Below, piece by piece: positions 5,169-7,099 of a stretch of 7,099 nt of DNA; position 1 is the stretch's first letter, and each line of letters begins with the position of its first letter. Origin of the DNA: GCA-2731375 sp047518225 (GTDB lineage: Bacteria; Pseudomonadota; Alphaproteobacteria; GCA-2731375); the NCBI GenBank assembly GCA_047518225.1, contig JAKZRK010000125.1:1-7099 (forward strand), written 5' to 3'. The position numbers were made by a program, and so were the translations under genes. The notes beneath the pieces are model-generated. The model was not told where the DNA came from. It saw only the letters and a list, made by a program, of their open reading frames with translations, and ran no database searches.

Positions 5169-6469
5169 GCCCGACGTCAAACGACAGCAATGAACCGGAA
5201 TACGGTTTCGAAACCCTGGCCGTACACGCCGGCGCCCGGCCCGATCCCACCACCGGCGCCCGCAGCACGCCGATCTTTCAAAGCAACGCCTTTGTCTTTC
5301 GAGACGCCGAGCACGCCGCCGAGCTTTTCAACCTGCAGACTTTTGGCTTCATCTATTCCCGCCTGACCAACCCCACTGTCTCGGTTCTGGAGGAGCGGGT
5401 TTGCGCCCTGGAAAATGGCCGTGCCGCCGTGGCCTGCGCCACGGGGCATTCGGGGCAATTTTTGATCGCCGCCACCTTGCTGGAAGCAGGTGACGAATTC
5501 GTCGCCTCGCGCAACCTCTACGGCGGCTCCATCACCCAGTTCGGCGTGTCCTTCGCCAAGCTGGGTTGGACCTGTCATTTCGCCGATATGACCGACCCGG
5601 ACGCCTTGCGCGCGGCCATGAACCATAAAATCAAGTTCATTTTCTGCGAGGGGCTGGCCAATCCCGGCGGCGTGGTGCTGGATTTGCAAGCCCTGGCCGA
5701 AATCGCCCGGGAATGGGGTGTGCCCTTGGTGGTCGATAACACCCTTGCCACGCCCTATCTGTGCCGCCCGTTCGATTGGGGCGCCGATATCGTCGTGCAT
5801 TCCGCAACCAAGTATATCGGCGGCCATGGCAACACCATGGGCGGCGTGGTCGCGGAATCGGGCCGGTTCGATTGGAACCAGAACGACAAATTCCCCTCCA
5901 TGACCCAGCCGGACCCGGCCTATCACGGCCTGACTTTCGCCGAGACATTTGGCGATTTTGGCTTTTCCATGAAGATGCGGGCGGTCGCCCTGCGCGATTA
6001 CGGCCCCACCCTGTCGGCGCAATCCGCCTGGAACATTTTACAGGGCGTGGAAACCCTGCCCCTGCGCATGGAACGCCATTGCGCCAATGCCCAGGTGGTC
6101 GCCGAATACCTGGAAAGCCATCCAAAGGTTGCCTGGGTGTCCTATGCCGGTCTGCCCTCCAGTCCCTATCGCGCCCTGGCCCGCAAATATCTACCCAAGG
6201 GCGCCGGCGCGGTCTTCACCTTCGGCGTCAAGGGGGGTTTTGCCGCTGGTGAAACGGTGGTTAATACGGTCGAGATATTTTCCCATCTGGCCAACGTGGG
6301 CGATACCCGCAGCCTGATCATTCATCCCGCCTCCACCACCCACCGCCAGTTGACCCCAGAGCAACAGGAGGCGGCAGGCGCCGGCGCGGATGTCATCCGC
6401 CTTTCCATCGGCATCGAAACCGCCGCCGATCTTATTGCCGATCTGGAACAGGCCCTGGCGCGAACGTGA
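5165..6469 (+). CDS. metY: O-acetylhomoserine sulfhydrylase (aminocarboxypropyltransferase), PLP-dependent
   Basis: This Cys/Met-metabolism PLP enzyme joins O-acetylhomoserine with sulfide (or methanethiol) to make homocysteine (or methionine) and acetate. The 434-residue length suits OAH sulfhydrylases, which are longer than cystathionine gamma-synthases (about 390). Key features are the phosphate-binding YSRLTNPT at 64-71, ATGHSGQ at 92-98, Asp191 in VVDNTLATPY, the PLP lysine Lys216 in HSATKYIGGHGN, the long OAHS-type insertion with DPAYHG near 250-255, and the C-terminal signature NVGDTRSLIIHPASTTH at 377-393. The frame is open upstream to 4988, but that part overlaps the previous gene. 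The ATG at 5165 is chosen because it forms an ATGA overlap with the preceding stop and gives the family N-terminus (FETLAVHAG). AAGG lies 10 nt upstream. Sulfide versus methanethiol preference cannot be read from the sequence; the symbol follows general usage for this enzyme. Confidence 0.93.
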   Translation: MSPTSNDSNEPEYGFETLAVHAGARPDPTTGARSTPIFQSNAFVFRDAEHAAELFNLQTFGFIYSRLTNPTVSVLEERVCALENGRAAVACATGHSGQFLIAATLLEAGDEFVASRNLYGGSITQFGVSFAKLGWTCHFADMTDPDALRAAMNHKIKFIFCEGLANPGGVVLDLQALAEIAREWGVPLVVDNTLATPYLCRPFDWGADIVVHSATKYIGGHGNTMGGVVAESGRFDWNQNDKFPSMTQPDPAYHGLTFAETFGDFGFSMKMRAVALRDYGPTLSAQSAWNILQGVETLPLRMERHCANAQVVAEYLESHPKVAWVSYAGLPSSPYRALARKYLPKGAGAVFTFGVKGGFAAGETVVNTVEIFSHLANVGDTRSLIIHPASTTHRQLTPEQQEAAGAGADVIRLSIGIETAADLIADLEQALART

Positions 6470-6471
6470 AT

Positions 6472-6475
6472 GAGG
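6472..6475 (+). promoter_or_regulatory. Ribosome binding site that selects the 6484 start
   Basis: GAGG lies 8 nt before the ATG at 6484, and just 3 nt after the stop codon of the upstream gene (6467-6469). The competing GTG at 6466 has no comparable site before it. Confidence 0.55.
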
Positions 6476-6483
6476 CCCCGGAC

Positions 6484-6867
6484 ATGTTCAGCCACGTCAC
6501 CGTCGGCACCAATGACTTTGAACGCGCCGCCGCTTTCTATGACGCCGTACTGGCGACCCTGGACCATGGCCGTTTCACCAGCGGCGGCGATCACGTGGGC
6601 TACGGCAGCCCCGACGGCAGTAAATTTTGGCTGTTATCGCCCTTCGATAAAGCGGCTGCAAGCCCCGGCAACGGCAGCCATGTTGCCTTTCTTGCCCCCA
6701 ACCGCGCCGCCGTGCGGGCCTTTCACGCCGCCGCGTTGGCGAACGGCGGCAGCGACGAGGGGCCGCCGGGACCGCGCCCGCACTATCATCGCAATTATTA
6801 CGGCGCCTATGTGCGCGACCCCGATGGCAATAAAATTCAGGCGGTCTGCCATCGGCGCGAGGACTAA
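6484..6867 (+). CDS. VOC family (glyoxalase/bleomycin-resistance fold) protein
   Basis: A 127-residue protein of the vicinal oxygen chelate superfamily: two beta-alpha-beta-beta-beta modules, the first starting at MFSHVTVGTNDFERAAAFYDAVL (1-23) and the second at SHVAFLAPNRAAVRAFHAAAL (65-85), ending in the hallmark YGAYVRDPDGNKIQAVCH (106-123). Putative metal ligands are His4 and His66. The C-terminal position, often Glu in NKIEAVCH-type relatives, is Gln119 here, so metal binding may be altered. Substrates in this family range widely (lyases, dioxygenases, resistance proteins) and none can be assigned. I chose the ATG at 6484 because of GAGG 8 nt upstream and the family-typical MFSH N-terminus. 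A GTG at 6466, overlapping the previous stop as GTGA, would add six residues. It is the last gene of the operon. Its TAA stop is part of the 30-bp palindrome that follows. Confidence 0.88.
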   Translation: MFSHVTVGTNDFERAAAFYDAVLATLDHGRFTSGGDHVGYGSPDGSKFWLLSPFDKAAASPGNGSHVAFLAPNRAAVRAFHAAALANGGSDEGPPGPRPHYHRNYYGAYVRDPDGNKIQAVCHRRED

Positions 6868-6894
6868 TACATAGCGTAATTACGCTATGTATTA
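6865..6894. repeat. Perfect 30-bp palindrome at the operon/IS junction
   Basis: The left half TAATACATAGCGTAA is followed immediately by its exact reverse complement, so all 15 base pairs match with no spacer. As RNA it could form a 13-bp stem with an AATT loop. No T tract follows on either strand, so it is not a standard intrinsic terminator, though it could still stop or stabilise the operon mRNA from either side. The first three bases are the stop codon of the upstream gene, and the transposase stop is only 15 nt beyond the right end. It is far more A/T-rich than the flanking genes. It could be a terminator, the target or end of the insertion element, or a protein-binding dyad. Confidence 0.8.
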
Positions 6895-7099
6895 ACCTTG
6901 CCTATCCGGTTAACGCCCATGACCGCTACATGTAGGGTGCCGCCACTCTCCGGAGTAAAGCTCGGCATAGGTTGGAGCAGAGGTGTCGCCCGCGATGCCG
7001 AGCAATGAGCGGAAGGCGTTGAACGGGTAGAACCGCCTGTTGAAGCGGAAGGTGAACTCGTTGAGGTAGGCTTGTAGGTGCTGGTGGCTAACGCCGTGG
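6895..7099 (-). mobile_element. Right-hand end of an IS1595-type insertion sequence (boundary uncertain)
   Basis: The transposase fragment shows that an insertion sequence, or its remnant, enters the window from the right. The outer boundary must lie between the transposase stop (6910) and the VOC stop codon. I cannot recognise the terminal inverted repeat or target duplication from one end alone, and the palindrome at 6865-6894 may itself be part of the element. The start coordinate given here is therefore a minimum estimate. Confidence 0.6.
6910..7098 (-). CDS. IS1595 family (ISXO2-like) transposase, C-terminal part, cut by window edge
   Basis: The minus strand is open from the right edge to a TAA at 6910-6912, giving 62 residues that begin HGVSHQHLQAYLNEFTFRFNR and continue with FNAFRSLLGIAG. 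This H-x-V-x-x-x-HLQ-x-Y-x-x-EF-x-FR-x-N-R-R pattern, followed by AF-x-SLLG, is the end of the ISXO2-like DDE transposase domain. The catalytic residues lie upstream, outside the window, so I cannot tell whether the transposase is intact. The tail after SLLG (TYAELYSGEWRHPTCSGHGR) looks like the natural C-terminus and shows no frameshift in the visible part. It is convergent with the VOC gene, with only 42 nt between the two stop codons. Confidence 0.85.
   Translation of the reverse strand, partial: HGVSHQHLQAYLNEFTFRFNRRFYPFNAFRSLLGIAGDTSAPTYAELYSGEWRHPTCSGHGR

Noticed and set aside
3741..5180. A 479-codon open frame on the minus strand opposite the ECHDC3-like and CoA-binding genes
   Set aside because: It is fully antisense to two well-recognised genes. 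Its protein is rich in His, Gly and Gln with no recognisable domain, as expected when a G/C-biased gene is read backwards.
5177..6022. A 281-codon minus-strand frame opposite the OAH sulfhydrylase
   Set aside because: It is antisense to clear coding sequence with all PLP-enzyme motifs, has no recognisable domain, and its composition matches reverse reading of a G/C-rich gene.
6926..6935. CTACATGTAG palindrome, sharing TACATGTA with the dyad near clpX
   Set aside because: It lies within the transposase coding region. A 10-bp palindrome there is compatible with chance, and the shared octamer is itself self-complementary.
1..7099. Search for CRISPR arrays, riboswitches, phage genes or a dedicated defence system
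   Set aside because: No regularly spaced repeats, conserved riboswitch core, or defence or phage domains were seen. Apart from the IS end, the genes are core proteostasis and metabolic genes.

Overview
The window reads as chromosomal DNA of a fairly GC-rich alphaproteobacterium, probably of a Rhodospirillales-like group. This rests on the gene order tRNA-Leu, tig, clpP, clpX, on the protein sequences, and on strong G/C preference at third codon positions. The taxonomic placement is an inference from gene order and residue patterns, not a computed match.

Left part (1-2996, all on the minus strand): a protein quality-control block. In transcription order it holds tRNA-Leu(UAG) with its own stable-RNA-type promoter, tig (trigger factor, the ribosome-bound chaperone), clpP (the ClpP peptidase) and the first 145 codons of clpX (the AAA+ unfoldase), which runs off the left edge. 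tig and clpP are 29 nt apart and probably co-transcribed. clpP and clpX are separated by 267 nt that contain a perfect 8-bp inverted repeat. Both ClpP and trigger factor carry acidic, low-complexity C-terminal tails.

Middle and right part (3084-6867): a minus-strand gene for a carboxymuconolactone decarboxylase (AhpD-like) family protein diverges from a tight plus-strand operon of four genes. These encode an enoyl-CoA hydratase-fold protein of the ECHDC3 type that lacks both catalytic glutamates, a small CoA-binding Rossmann protein, an O-acetylhomoserine sulfhydrylase (PLP enzyme) and a VOC/glyoxalase-fold protein. The junctions are a 3-nt gap, an ATGA overlap, and a stop codon 14 nt upstream of (or overlapping, if GTG is used) the last start. 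This suggests translational coupling. The plausible shared theme is acyl-CoA and sulfur metabolism, but the joint function is not established by the sequence.

Right edge (6865-7099): the stop codon of the VOC gene lies inside a perfect 30-bp palindrome. Beyond it is the C-terminal part of an IS1595-type (ISXO2-like) transposase on the minus strand, cut by the window edge. A mobile element has therefore landed immediately behind the operon.

Overall this is mostly ordinary core genome. I found no CRISPR array, phage genes or obvious defence system. The items most worth a second look are the catalytically stripped ECHDC3 homologue within the CoA/sulfur operon, and the 30-bp palindrome at the operon/IS junction.
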